Source: Tannerella sp.
GTDB lineage: Bacteria; Bacteroidota; Bacteroidia; Bacteroidales; Tannerellaceae
DNA: 12,204 nt
Assembly (NCBI GenBank): GCA_031290635.1
Contig: JAITNE010000171.1
Location: forward strand, 1 to 12,204
Reading direction: 5' to 3'
Part shown: in pieces, positions 1 through 10,121 of the stretch
Numbering within the stretch: the stretch's first letter is position 1
Layout of the letters: each line of letters begins with the position of its first letter
Program-made: the position numbers and the translations under genes
The notes under the pieces: generated by a model
Seen by the model: only the letters and a program-made list of their open reading frames with translations
Told to the model about the DNA's origin: nothing
The model's database searches: none

Positions 1-938
1 AAACCACTTGCTATTATAATGTAATAGGGCTTACTAACAGCGGGTTCGGGCGTTTTGGTAGTTGACGTCGATTTAGCCGTTGATGCTGATGTTGACGTTG
101 ATTTCGATGTTGTAGCAGGCGTTGTTTCGCTTGTTTTAGCTTCCGTAGTTTTGGTATCGGCGATGTTTGTATTCTCAACTTTTACGCTCTCGTTCTCAGC
201 CTTCGAAGGCGCTTTATTAAACGCATCGCTAACTATCTCGTCGGCATATTTTTGGGGTATTATTTCCTGTGGAATGAAGCTGGCAGGGTAGATTTTATTA
301 ACATCGTTGACCGGTGGAGAGAAAAGCAAAAATAGCAGAACTGCTGCGGCTGCGGCTGCCATACTTCGCAGGAATGTACGTGTTACGGGAATATTGTATA
401 TGGCGCCACCGTGCGGGCGTTTGCCATGCCTTGATGAATTCTCGCCATTGTGTGCATACATCTGGGCAGTACGGCTTAAATTTTGCTGATTAATTGACTT
501 GCGAGCCGAGAGGGGCAGGAAATGAAACACCGGCAGACCGAATGAGGAGACGCTAAAACGGTTGTCGCTATTTGCGCCCGGCATATAGACGAGGCGATCA
601 TCTTCTTTCATAAACACGCCTATTGCGCCCATCTGAAACTCCGCATCGTCGTTCAAATGCTCTTTCATTGTTGTAACGTCTTTTCGAAGCTGGCTTTGCG
701 CCTTGTCGAAATCAGCCGAGTTGTCCTGCATGTAGGCTTCGGCTAACAGACCGTCGTTATGCACAAGTGTAGGATTGAACACAATCTCCTTGCGTGCAGG
801 AGTGAATGAGTGCTCGCTATCCATATACACAGCGGGGACTGTTTGAAGGACGAAGCCTCCAAACTCTGGTATTATTACGCAGTCATGCTGGAATAACAAC
901 CGTTCAATATGTCCAATCAGTCTGTTCATTTCATTCAT
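1..938 (-). CDS. HU-CCDC81/SPOR-domain membrane protein, C-terminus cut off by the window edge
   Basis: This open frame starts at ATG 938 and reaches the left edge without a stop; 312 complete codons are visible. Residues 1-60 (HIERLLFQHDCVIIPEFGGF) and about 60-140 resemble the two tandem CCDC81-type HU domains of Bacteroidota proteins. Residues 188-206 form one Ala/Leu-rich membrane helix after basic residues. Residues 240-303 are a Lys/Ser/Thr/Pro-rich linker, and from 304 the sequence YYIIIAS matches the start of a SPOR domain. In the known family, SPOR binds denuded septal peptidoglycan, so I infer an inner-membrane protein with a cytoplasmic HU-like part and a periplasmic SPOR part. Its true function is not established. 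A second in-frame ATG at 929 could be the start. A TAACTTTG promoter element lies 30 bases upstream. Identification is from remembered family features, not a search. Confidence 0.85.
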   Translation of the reverse strand, partial: MNEMNRLIGHIERLLFQHDCVIIPEFGGFVLQTVPAVYMDSEHSFTPARKEIVFNPTLVHNDGLLAEAYMQDNSADFDKAQSQLRKDVTTMKEHLNDDAEFQMGAIGVFMKEDDRLVYMPGANSDNRFSVSSFGLPVFHFLPLSARKSINQQNLSRTAQMYAHNGENSSRHGKRPHGGAIYNIPVTRTFLRSMAAAAAAVLLFLLFSPPVNDVNKIYPASFIPQEIIPQKYADEIVSDAFNKAPSKAENESVKVENTNIADTKTTEAKTSETTPATTSKSTSTSASTAKSTSTTKTPEPAVSKPYYIIIASG

Positions 939-968
939 TAAAGTCCAAAATTAGCGAACTTCAACATG

Positions 969-976
969 CAAAGTTA
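969..976 (-). promoter_or_regulatory. Bacteroidota-type -7 promoter element for the HU/SPOR gene
   Basis: On the minus strand this reads TAACTTTG, an exact match to the Bacteroidota -7 consensus TAnnTTTG. A TTTTTTG run lies 22 bases further upstream, close to the usual spacing for the -33 TTTG element. Transcription would begin near 962, giving a leader of about 24 bases. This gives the HU/SPOR gene its own promoter, separate from the galactosidase and toxin-antitoxin genes upstream on the same strand. Confidence 0.55.
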
Positions 977-1071
977 TATATTATTTTCGATATATCAGCA
1001 AAAAATCAAAAAAATATTTTTTTTCGCCCTTTTTCAGTCGGAAATCACCGTATATTTTCTTGTCATTTTCC

Positions 1072-1104
1072 TCGTCATTGCGATGTACGAAGCAATCTAC
1101 TTTC
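1072..1104. repeat. Dispersed repeat, copy 1
   Basis: Two modules are present: TCGTCATTGCGA (1072-1083) and ACGAAGCAATCT (1087-1098), followed by CTTTC at 1100-1104. The same two modules recur at 9878-9908 in the opposite order, with 23 of 24 module bases identical. ATTGC at 1077-1081 and GCAAT at 1092-1096 form a 5-base-pair inverted repeat. The copy overlaps the 3' end of the DUF3990-like gene and contains its stop codon (1097-1099). Short intergenic repeats of similar sequence are familiar to me from other bacterial genomes, but I could not check this. Confidence 0.6.
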
Positions 1105-1585
1105 CCACTTTGATAATCTTTATAAATTTAAGCTCTTGTAGCGCCTTATCGGTATGAAAGGATAGTTGATTGAATAGAGTATGTGTCTTCAATTGTGCTA
1201 TTGTGGCTTCGACAGATAAGACGCCTTGTTCGTATAGCAACAATGTGGCATATAAGGAGTCATTTGCCACCGGTCCCATAACTAAGTCATATTGTTCCGT
1301 TTTGATGCCCCGTCTGTTATTGAACACAAATTTCAGCCACTCTTCATTAGCGCCGTCAAAATGAAGTACGCGAAAATCATTGGAGGATAAAAGGGCATCA
1401 TCTATTTCATACTCAACGACGTATGCACTTTTTTCAAATAAGCGATTTCGTCTCAATACAGCCCATTTTCGTGCCTGTCCGAGACTTGTGGTTGTATAAA
1501 AACCCTTTCCAAAGTCTGTTCGCTGTCTGCATTTTGACAAATCAGGTTGTCCTATCTGTGTCGTAGTTCCGTGATATACTTTCAT
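1097..1585 (-). CDS. DUF3990-like protein, probable ADP-ribosyltransferase-fold toxin
   Basis: The 162-residue product matches the DUF3990 pattern. It opens MKVYHGTTT (His5), has DFGKGFYTTT around Tyr30, EEWLKFVFNNR at 81-91 (the W..FV..NR motif), MGPVANDS at 103-110, and ends with NQLSFHTDKAL then LKF. I believe this family is placed with ADP-ribosyltransferases; His5 and Tyr30 would be NAD-binding core residues, and the third catalytic residue is uncertain (Glu126 is one candidate). Genes of this family usually sit just after DUF3791 genes, as here, where ATGA overlap (1582-1585) couples it to the upstream gene. I infer a toxin that modifies a host target with NAD; the target is unknown. 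The last codons and the stop lie in a dispersed repeat. All core motifs are present, so it looks intact. Confidence 0.8.
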   Translation of the reverse strand: MKVYHGTTTQIGQPDLSKCRQRTDFGKGFYTTTSLGQARKWAVLRRNRLFEKSAYVVEYEIDDALLSSNDFRVLHFDGANEEWLKFVFNNRRGIKTEQYDLVMGPVANDSLYATLLLYEQGVLSVEATIAQLKTHTLFNQLSFHTDKALQELKFIKIIKVGK

Positions 1586-2025
1586 TGCTGCGATCCGGAT
1601 TTTATGTAATCATCAATTGTATCAACGATAAATTCCTTGCTTTGAGTATGCAGGGTATCAAAGTTTTCTTGCAGAAAATCAAATACATGCTTTGTCGTAA
1701 ACAATGACAGAATCGTTTCGGATGATTCATGGATAAAGTCGGCGAAGGATTCAATGCTGAAAATAAAAAACAGCGTTATCTTCCTGTTTTTTAGCAATTT
1801 ACGCTGACTGCTCTTTTCTTTGTCTATAATATCAAACAACTCATATCCACTTGAATACCACCATTTTGTATCGGCTGAAAACAAGCGAGGATAGAAATCC
1901 GACGAGTAAAGATAATGTAACGCATCAGCAAAGCCAACGTATTTCTTCTCCATGATTATTTCCGCTAACTGTTGTATCTTAAACGGCTTCACGGCTTGTT
2001 CTATGTTTGTTGTCGTCTCAACCAT
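1582..2025 (-). CDS. DUF3791-like probable antitoxin with an extra N-terminal module
   Basis: This 147-residue protein has no signal peptide or membrane helix. Residues 80-143 fit DUF3791: a helix FFIFSIESFADF, then ENFDTLHTQSKEFIVDTIDDY, matching the family's Y/F-E-x-LHT-x-(G/S)-x-x-(F/Y)-(I/L) pattern with a following D-(I/T)-x-x-(Y/F)-(I/L) stretch. Residues 15-72 (FADALHYLYSSDFYPRLF, then KWWYSSGYELFDII) resemble a different small helical protein that I remember as a separate gene next to DUF3791/DUF3990 pairs. A Lys/Arg-rich linker (70-82) joins the halves. It starts 3 bases after the galactosidase stop and overlaps the toxin start by 4 bases, so translation is probably coupled in both directions. 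The antitoxin role is inferred from the arrangement. No DNA-binding domain is evident, so self-repression is not obvious. Confidence 0.7.
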   Translation of the reverse strand: MVETTTNIEQAVKPFKIQQLAEIIMEKKYVGFADALHYLYSSDFYPRLFSADTKWWYSSGYELFDIIDKEKSSQRKLLKNRKITLFFIFSIESFADFIHESSETILSLFTTKHVFDFLQENFDTLHTQSKEFIVDTIDDYIKSGSQQ

Positions 2026-2028
2026 ATT

Positions 2029-5418
<3,390 letters not shown>

Positions 5419-5432
5419 TTAAATTTGTTTTG

Positions 5433-5440
5433 CAAAGATA
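5433..5440 (-). promoter_or_regulatory. -7 promoter element for the beta-galactosidase gene
   Basis: On the minus strand this reads TATCTTTG, an exact TAnnTTTG match, 14 bases before the start codon at 5418. No clear TTTG lies at the expected -33 position. The upstream stretch instead holds two copies of an operator-like repeat (5451-5477), which would suit a promoter that depends on a regulator. The transcript would have a leader of fewer than 10 bases, or would start very close to the ATG. Confidence 0.55.
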
Positions 5441-5450
5441 GTGATTATAT

Positions 5451-5477
5451 TTTACACGAGTGTTTTTACATGAGTGT
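5451..5477. repeat. Two direct copies of an operator-like dyad upstream of the beta-galactosidase
   Basis: TTTACACGAGTGT (5451-5463) is followed by TTTACATGAGTGT (5465-5477), differing at one base and spaced 14 bases start to start. The first copy contains the dyad ACAC-GA-GTGT (5454-5463); the second has the imperfect form ACAT-GA-GTGT. They begin 10 bases upstream of the galactosidase -7 element and cover the region where its -33 contacts would fall. A role as a regulator-binding site is inferred only. Confidence 0.45.
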
Positions 5478-5510
5478 TGAAAAAAAAATTATCGGTATAT
5501 GACTTTAATT

Positions 5511-5538
5511 TTCAGGGTATTGCGAAAAATTTCAGGGT
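5511..5538. repeat. Direct repeat TTCAGGGT with 20-base spacing
   Basis: TTCAGGGT occurs at 5511-5518 and 5531-5538, each preceded by an A/T-rich ATT or AATTT context. The spacing of exactly 20 bases is about two helical turns, which would put both copies on the same DNA face. They lie between the two divergent promoters and could serve either. The length is modest, so chance is possible. Confidence 0.3.
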
Positions 5539-5565
5539 GGATGGTGAAAAAAAAACGGCCTTAAA

Positions 5566-5597
5566 TTTTGCTATATGGCAAAAAAGTAGTACTTTAG
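5566..5597 (+). promoter_or_regulatory. gyrA promoter with an inverted repeat in its spacer
   Basis: TTTG at 5567-5570 and TACTTTAG at 5590-5597 (seven of eight positions as in TAnnTTTG) are separated by 19 bases, the usual Bacteroidota -33/-7 spacing. Transcription would begin near 5604, giving a leader of about 90 bases before the ATG at 5693. A perfect dyad, TTTTGC (5566-5571) and GCAAAA (5578-5583) around six bases, overlaps the -33 element and could be an operator. Confidence 0.5.
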
Positions 5598-5692
5598 CAT
5601 GATTTTTGAGGCGATTTTTGTATGTTTTATGTTGTAATATACTGATAGAATCAAGGCTCTCTAAAACAGAAGTTGAATTAAAAAACTATAAA

Positions 5693-8362
5693 ATGACAGA
5701 AGAACAGACGTCAGATGAAAAATTGTTAGAAGACAGAATTATTAAAATTGACATCAATAGTGAGATGAAGTCCGCGTACATTGATTATTCAATGTCGGTC
5801 ATCGTGTCGCGAGCCCTTCCGGACGTGAGGGACGGCTTCAAGCCGGTACACAGGCGTATCCTTTTCGGCATGAACGAGTTAGGTAACCGTTCCGACCAAC
5901 CCTACAAGAAGTCGGCAAGAATAGTCGGCGAGGTCTTGGGTAAGTATCACCCCCACGGCGATTCGTCGGTCTATTTTGCGATGGTTCGTTTGGCACAGAA
6001 ATGGTCGATGCGCTATACTTTGGTTGACGGGCAGGGAAACTTCGGCTCGGTTGACGGCGATAGCCCTGCAGCCATGCGTTATACGGAGGCTCGCCTCAGT
6101 AAGCTGGCCGAAGAGATGCTTCGCGATATCGACAAGGATACGGTCGATTTTCAGTTTAACTTCGACGATACCTTGCGCGAGCCGATTGTCTTGCCTACGC
6201 GGATACCTAACCTGCTGATTAACGGCGCTTCCGGTATAGCTGTCGGTATGGCTACCAACATGCCGCCTCACAATATGAAAGAGGTTTTGCAGGCATGTCA
6301 GGCCTACGTTGATATGCGAGGCGACATAGAAATCGATGGTTTGATGAAGTACGTCAAGGCTCCCGACTTCCCGACGGGCGCTACCATCTTCGGTTATCAG
6401 GGGGTGAAAGAAGCTTTTGAAACAGGTCGCGGTCGCATAGTGCTTCGAGGCAAAGCCGAGATAGAAAGCGGTAGCACCCACGAAAAAATTGTCATTTCCG
6501 AAATACCTTATCTCGTCAACAAAGCCGAGCTAATCAAGTACATAGCCGATCTTGTTACCGAAAAGCGTATTGAAGGCATCTCGAACGTCAATGACGAATC
6601 CGACCGTAGCGGCATGCGCATAGTTGTAGATATAAAGCGCGAAGCCAATGCTAATGTGGTGTTAAACAAGCTCTACAAGATGACGGCTCTACAGTCCTCA
6701 TTCAGCGTCAATAATATCGCTTTGGTGAATGGACGTCCCAAGTTGATGAATCTAAAGGATATGATTGGCTACTTCGTTGACCATCGCAAGGAAGTTGTTA
6801 TACGTCGCACCAAGTACGACCTCAAGAAAGCCGAAGAGCGGCTGCATATACTTCAGGGACTGATTATCGCTTCAGATAATATAGACGAGGTGATAGCAAT
6901 AATCAAGAAATCGAGCAATCCGCAGGAAGCTATTGCCAACCTTATGACGCGCTTCGAGCTTTCGGAACTACAGTCGCGTGCAATCGTAGAGATGCGCTTG
7001 CGCCAACTGACCGGTCTGGAACAGGACAAACTGCGCTCCGAAGTTGCAGATATAGAAAAACTAATCATCGGCTTGAAAGAAATACTTGATAACGAGGAAG
7101 TTTTGCTTAAAGTAATAAAAGATGAGTTTCAGGAAATCATCGACAAATATGGCGACGAGCGTCGCACCGACATCGACTATGCTTCGGCCGACATGAATCC
7201 CGAAGACTACTATGCTGATGACGAGATGATTATCACCCTTTCGCATTTCGGATATATCAAACGTACGCCTCTCTCGGATTTTCGTGCGCAGGCTCGCGGC
7301 GGCGTAGGCTCTAAAGGCTCGGAAACCCGCGACGAAGATTTCGTCGAATACATCTATCCGGCGTCAATGCACGCCACTCTGATGTTTTTCACGGCTAAGG
7401 GACGCTGTTATTGGAAGCACGTCTATGAAATACCCGAAGGCGCACGCAACTCGAAGGGACGAGCGATACAGAACCTGCTCAACATAGATTCGGACGACCG
7501 CGTAAATGCCTTTATCAGAGTCAAAAACCTGACTACCGATACAGACTTTGTCAAGTCGCACTACCTCCTGTTCTGCACAAAGCACGGCATAATCAAGAAG
7601 ACCTTGCTCGCAGCCTATTCGCACCCGCGTCAGAAAGGCGTCAATGCCATAATACTGCGCGAAGACGACGGACTCATACAGGTACGCATGACTGACGGCA
7701 GCAACAACGTAGTTATAGCAAAGAGAAACGGTCGCGCAATCCGCTTCCCCGAAAGCAAGGTACGCCCTGCGGGACGTAATTCTCAGGGAGTGCGGGCTGT
7801 GAAATTTGACGGCGCCGACGACTGCGTAATAGGCATGGTTTGCATCAAAAACCCCGAGAAAGAATCAATCCTCGTAGTTTCGGAGAAAGGCTTCGGTAAA
7901 CGCTCCAAGATAGACGATTACCGCATAACCAACAGAGGAGGCAAGGGCGTCAAAACCATCAACATAACCGCAAAAACAGGCAAGTTAGTTGACATTAAAA
8001 CCGTAACGGATGAAAACGATTTAATGATAATTAATAAGTCAGGCATGACAATTCGAATAAATGTTGTAAATTTGCGGCTCGTAGGACGTGCAACTCAAGG
8101 CGTCAAGTTGATAAATCTTGATAAGCGCAACGACGAGATAGCCTCTGTATGCAAGGTTCTTTCGGAAAGCGAAGAAGAAAAGATAGCCAACAAGGAGCTT
8201 GAGGAAGCGGAAATCGCAGAAGATGCGTTCAAGGATGTTCCGACCGATTATTCCGACGGGAATATCGAGGACGTCGAAGAAGAAGATGAAGACATTGACG
8301 ATGACGTTGATGTTGAAGACGATGAAACAATCGATGATAAAGATGATGATACCAAAAATTAA
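5693..8362 (+). CDS. gyrA: DNA gyrase subunit A
   Basis: The 889-residue product is the breakage-reunion subunit of DNA gyrase, which with GyrB introduces negative supercoils using ATP. The N-terminal region (15-60) has DRIIKI and [13 protein letters not shown] sequence, then [17 protein letters not shown]. The winged-helix region holds [13 protein letters not shown] (83-95), and [10 protein letters not shown] places the catalytic tyrosine at Tyr130. The C-terminal pinwheel contains a GyrA-box variant QARGGVG (533-539), as expected of gyrase rather than topoisomerase IV. The last 31 residues are almost all Asp/Glu, like acidic tails that modulate gyrase elsewhere. The residue matching E. coli Ser83 is Ser91; that matching Asp87 is Phe95. 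I chose ATG 5693; the frame stays open upstream to a TTG at 5606, but that part is not GyrA-like and lies in the leader. Confidence 0.96.
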   Translation: MTEEQTSDEKLLEDRIIKIDINSEMKSAYIDYSMSVIVSRALPDVRDGFKPVHRRILFGMNELGNRSDQPYKKSARIVGEVLGKYHPHGDSSVYFAMVRLAQKWSMRYTLVDGQGNFGSVDGDSPAAMRYTEARLSKLAEEMLRDIDKDTVDFQFNFDDTLREPIVLPTRIPNLLINGASGIAVGMATNMPPHNMKEVLQACQAYVDMRGDIEIDGLMKYVKAPDFPTGATIFGYQGVKEAFETGRGRIVLRGKAEIESGSTHEKIVISEIPYLVNKAELIKYIADLVTEKRIEGISNVNDESDRSGMRIVVDIKREANANVVLNKLYKMTALQSSFSVNNIALVNGRPKLMNLKDMIGYFVDHRKEVVIRRTKYDLKKAEERLHILQGLIIASDNIDEVIAIIKKSSNPQEAIANLMTRFELSELQSRAIVEMRLRQLTGLEQDKLRSEVADIEKLIIGLKEILDNEEVLLKVIKDEFQEIIDKYGDERRTDIDYASADMNPEDYYADDEMIITLSHFGYIKRTPLSDFRAQARGGVGSKGSETRDEDFVEYIYPASMHATLMFFTAKGRCYWKHVYEIPEGARNSKGRAIQNLLNIDSDDRVNAFIRVKNLTTDTDFVKSHYLLFCTKHGIIKKTLLAAYSHPRQKGVNAIILREDDGLIQVRMTDGSNNVVIAKRNGRAIRFPESKVRPAGRNSQGVRAVKFDGADDCVIGMVCIKNPEKESILVVSEKGFGKRSKIDDYRITNRGGKGVKTINITAKTGKLVDIKTVTDENDLMIINKSGMTIRINVVNLRLVGRATQGVKLINLDKRNDEIASVCKVLSESEEEKIANKELEEAEIAEDAFKDVPTDYSDGNIEDVEEEDEDIDDDVDVEDDETIDDKDDDTKN

Positions 8363-8389
8363 ATTTAATAACTCTAAAATTTTAAGACA

Positions 8390-9637
8390 ATGAACAGATT
8401 AGGATTCACAATTGTATTTTGCCTTATTGCTACCGTTTCATTCGGGCAAAAAAAGGCAGTATCCGAAGCAATGAAGCTCGCAAAGGATACAAAACCGAAC
8501 TTTGCAGACGCTCGTACCAAAATCAAAGGCGCACTCGAAAACGCCGAGACAAAGGACGATGCAAAGACATGGTTCACAGCCGGTCAAATTGAAGACACTC
8601 AATTTAACTCGGAGACTACCAAGACCATACTCGGCGGTACGCCCGATGATGCTACGATGTACAGCGCTCTGGGCGCTATATATCCGTACTTCCTCAAGAC
8701 CTACGAGTTGGACAAGATTCCCGATGCAAAGGGTAAGGTCAAGCCAAAGTACACCAAAGACATGGCGTTAATCCTCAAAGCCAACCTGCCGTACTATATT
8801 AACGGTGGCGGTTGGTATTACGAGAAGCAGGACTATAAGAAAGCGTTCGACTTCTTCGAGCAGTATATTGATATATACGACGGCAATATCCTCAAGGAAG
8901 GCATCAAGGCGCCTAAAGCAGGCGAGGTCGTCCCGATTGACTCGAACTATATCTATGCTATTTACTATGCCGCTATTGCTTCTACTCTGATGAAAGAACC
9001 TTTGACTGCCATTAAGGCGCTTACACGCGCATGCAAGCAGGATTTCCACAAGAACGAGGTAATGCAGTGTCTGGCTGATGAATACCGACAAGCGGGCGAT
9101 TCTACAGGCTTTGAGAACGCTCTCTCCGACGGGCTTGCAATCTTTCCAAAAGAAGAGTTCTTCCTTCTCAATCTGGTAACTATCTATATCAATTCGGAAC
9201 GGAATGAGAAGGCGCTCACCTTTATGAAGACAGCTATCGAGAACAACCCGAATAACGCACAGTTTTACCATTTGTCAGGCCGTATTTACGAGATAAGCAT
9301 GAAAGACGTCGTCAAAGCCGAAGAAGTTTACTTGAAAGCGATTGAATTGGAGAGTGAGAACGCTGAATACCAGTCGAACGTTGGTCGTATATATTTCAAT
9401 AAAGGCGTTGCCCAGCTTGACATAGCCAACGAAATTTCGGACTTGAAGAAATATAAGGAAGAAAGCGAAAAAGCTAAGGATATATTCCGTGAAGCCTTAC
9501 CTTATTTTGAGAAAGCTTATAAGCTCGATCCCACAGCCAACGAAAACAAGATAGCCCTTCGCAGCATATACTATAACCTTGAGATGGGCGACAAACTTGA
9601 AGCCTTCGACAAGGAAACAGGTGGCGAAAGCAACTGA
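8390..9637 (+). CDS. Exported tetratricopeptide repeat protein
   Basis: The 415-residue protein has a signal peptide (MNRLGFTIVF, then a cleavage site near SFG|QKK at 19/20), so it is probably periplasmic. There is no lipobox cysteine. Degenerate TPR helix pairs run from about residue 132 to 381; the clearest are 256-288 (FFLLNLVTIYINSERNEKAL), 290-323 and 326-381, ending in a typical ALPYFEKAYKLDP unit. TPR folds bind partner proteins, and no catalytic motif is visible. It starts 27 bases after gyrA and is probably co-transcribed with it, ending in TGA TAA tandem stops before a terminator. I recall a TPR gene beside gyrA in other Bacteroidales, which suggests a conserved pair of unknown meaning. 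Confidence 0.85.
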   Translation: MNRLGFTIVFCLIATVSFGQKKAVSEAMKLAKDTKPNFADARTKIKGALENAETKDDAKTWFTAGQIEDTQFNSETTKTILGGTPDDATMYSALGAIYPYFLKTYELDKIPDAKGKVKPKYTKDMALILKANLPYYINGGGWYYEKQDYKKAFDFFEQYIDIYDGNILKEGIKAPKAGEVVPIDSNYIYAIYYAAIASTLMKEPLTAIKALTRACKQDFHKNEVMQCLADEYRQAGDSTGFENALSDGLAIFPKEEFFLLNLVTIYINSERNEKALTFMKTAIENNPNNAQFYHLSGRIYEISMKDVVKAEEVYLKAIELESENAEYQSNVGRIYFNKGVAQLDIANEISDLKKYKEESEKAKDIFREALPYFEKAYKLDPTANENKIALRSIYYNLEMGDKLEAFDKETGGESN

Positions 9638-9671
9638 TAAACATGTCTTTTTATAACAATTTTTCTTTTTG

Positions 9672-9712
9672 CGCTTCCTGATTCCCCAACGAACAGGAAG
9701 CGTTTTTTTTTT
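9672..9712 (+). terminator. Intrinsic terminator of the gyrA-TPR operon
   Basis: CGCTTCCTG (9672-9680) and CAGGAAGCG (9694-9702) form a perfect 9-base-pair stem with a 13-base loop, directly followed by ten T residues (9703-9712). It lies 34 bases after the TPR stop codon and would end the gyrA transcript. Confidence 0.9.
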
Positions 9713-9731
9713 GCATCTCTTACGGAAGTCC

Positions 9732-9857
9732 CCGAAACTTCCACAGGTGCATGGGGAACTTCCACAGGTGCATGGGGAACTTCCACAGGTGCATGGGGAA
9801 CTTTCTCAGGTGCATGGGGAACTTTCTCAGGTGCATGGGGAACTTCCACAGGTGCAT
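9732..9857. repeat. 21-base tandem repeat, six copies plus a degenerate seventh
   Basis: The unit starts GGGGAACTT, continues with CCA or TCT, and ends CAGGTGCAT. Copy 1 (9732-9752) has a diverged start, copies 2 and 3 (9753-9794) and 6 (9837-9857) have CCA, and copies 4 and 5 (9795-9836) have TCT. A degenerate seventh follows to about 9878. Units contain the small dyad GGAA-C-TTCC in the CCA form, and CAC-AG-GTG. The CCA-to-TCT variants change the amino acid on both strands, so nothing suggests selection as coding DNA. The pattern fits a minisatellite that may vary in copy number between strains. There are no spacers, so it is not a CRISPR array. Confidence 0.9.
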
Positions 9858-9874
9858 GGGGAACCTCATTGACA

Positions 9875-9909
9875 GGCACGAAGCAATCTGCTTTCATCGT
9901 CCTTGCGAG
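9875..9909. repeat. Dispersed repeat, copy 2
   Basis: ACGAAGCAATCT (9878-9889), CTTTC (9891-9895) and TCGTCCTTGCGA (9897-9908) repeat the modules seen at 1072-1104 in swapped order. Taken together, the two copies fit fragments of a longer alternating repeat with a period near 34 bases. GAAGCA and TGCTTTC within this copy can pair around three bases. It lies just after the tandem repeat. Confidence 0.6.
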
Positions 9910-10069
9910 TCCCCATAAAAAATTCAAATAAAGGGAAATGACGGATGATGCTTGCCCATAGGGCATTCATATCAATAGAAAAAATATTATCCCAACAAAC
10001 TAATACCTCGTAGAGGTTTCTCTAAAAGTTAAACTATTGTAATTTCATGCTTATTCAAAAATAATACTC

Positions 10070-10077
10070 TACCTTTG
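10070..10077 (+). promoter_or_regulatory. -7 promoter element for the aldo/keto reductase operon
   Basis: TACCTTTG is an exact TAnnTTTG match. No good TTTG sits 19-21 bases upstream, so the -33 element is weak. Transcription would begin near 10084, giving a leader of about 38 bases. A two-codon start-stop (ATG GTA TAG at 10109) lies in that leader and is probably chance. Confidence 0.5.
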
Positions 10078-10121
10078 TGCCGATTTTTAATATTTATATA
10101 ACTTATTAATGGTATAGCCGT

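Larger units (their letters stand above)
9713..10069. other. Gene-free, repeat-bearing intergenic stretch
   Basis: No convincing gene lies between the terminator and the aldo/keto reductase promoter. The stretch holds a small hairpin (GGAAGT 9724-9729 with ACTTCC 9737-9742), the 21-base tandem repeat, the second dispersed repeat copy, and a short hairpin TGCCC-ATA-GGGCA at 9953-9965. Frames open across the tandem repeat on both strands exist only because the unit length is a multiple of three. Confidence 0.7.

Noticed and set aside
55..291. Val/Asp-rich plus-strand frame
   Set aside because: It is the antisense of the Ser/Thr/Lys linker codons of the HU/SPOR gene.
1072..1104. Terminator after the toxin gene
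   Set aside because: The ATTGC/GCAAT stem is only 5 base pairs with a 10-base loop, and no T tract follows on the minus strand.
5622..5645. Seven-codon leader frame (MFYVVIY) before gyrA
   Set aside because: It is very short, has no ribosome site or attenuator-like structure that I can see, and is probably chance.
5606..5692. 29-residue N-terminal extension of GyrA from a TTG codon
   Set aside because: The sequence is unlike any GyrA start, contains the expected leader just after the predicted transcription start, and ATG 5693 leads directly into the conserved region.
5879..6481. 200-codon minus-strand frame inside gyrA
   Set aside because: It lies fully antisense to a highly conserved coding region and shows no recognisable protein.
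9669..9872. 67-codon plus-strand frame across the same tandem repeat
   Set aside because: It begins inside the terminator hairpin region, has no promoter, and is made almost entirely of the repeat.
9732..9878. CRISPR array
   Set aside because: Units abut directly with no spacers, the period is only 21 bases, and no cas genes are present.
9571..9966. 131-codon minus-strand frame with VPHAPVE-type heptapeptide repeats
   Set aside because: It overlaps the TPR gene end and the operon terminator, and it stays open only because the tandem repeat unit is 21 bases long. It has no conserved domain, and the unit variants change the amino acid.
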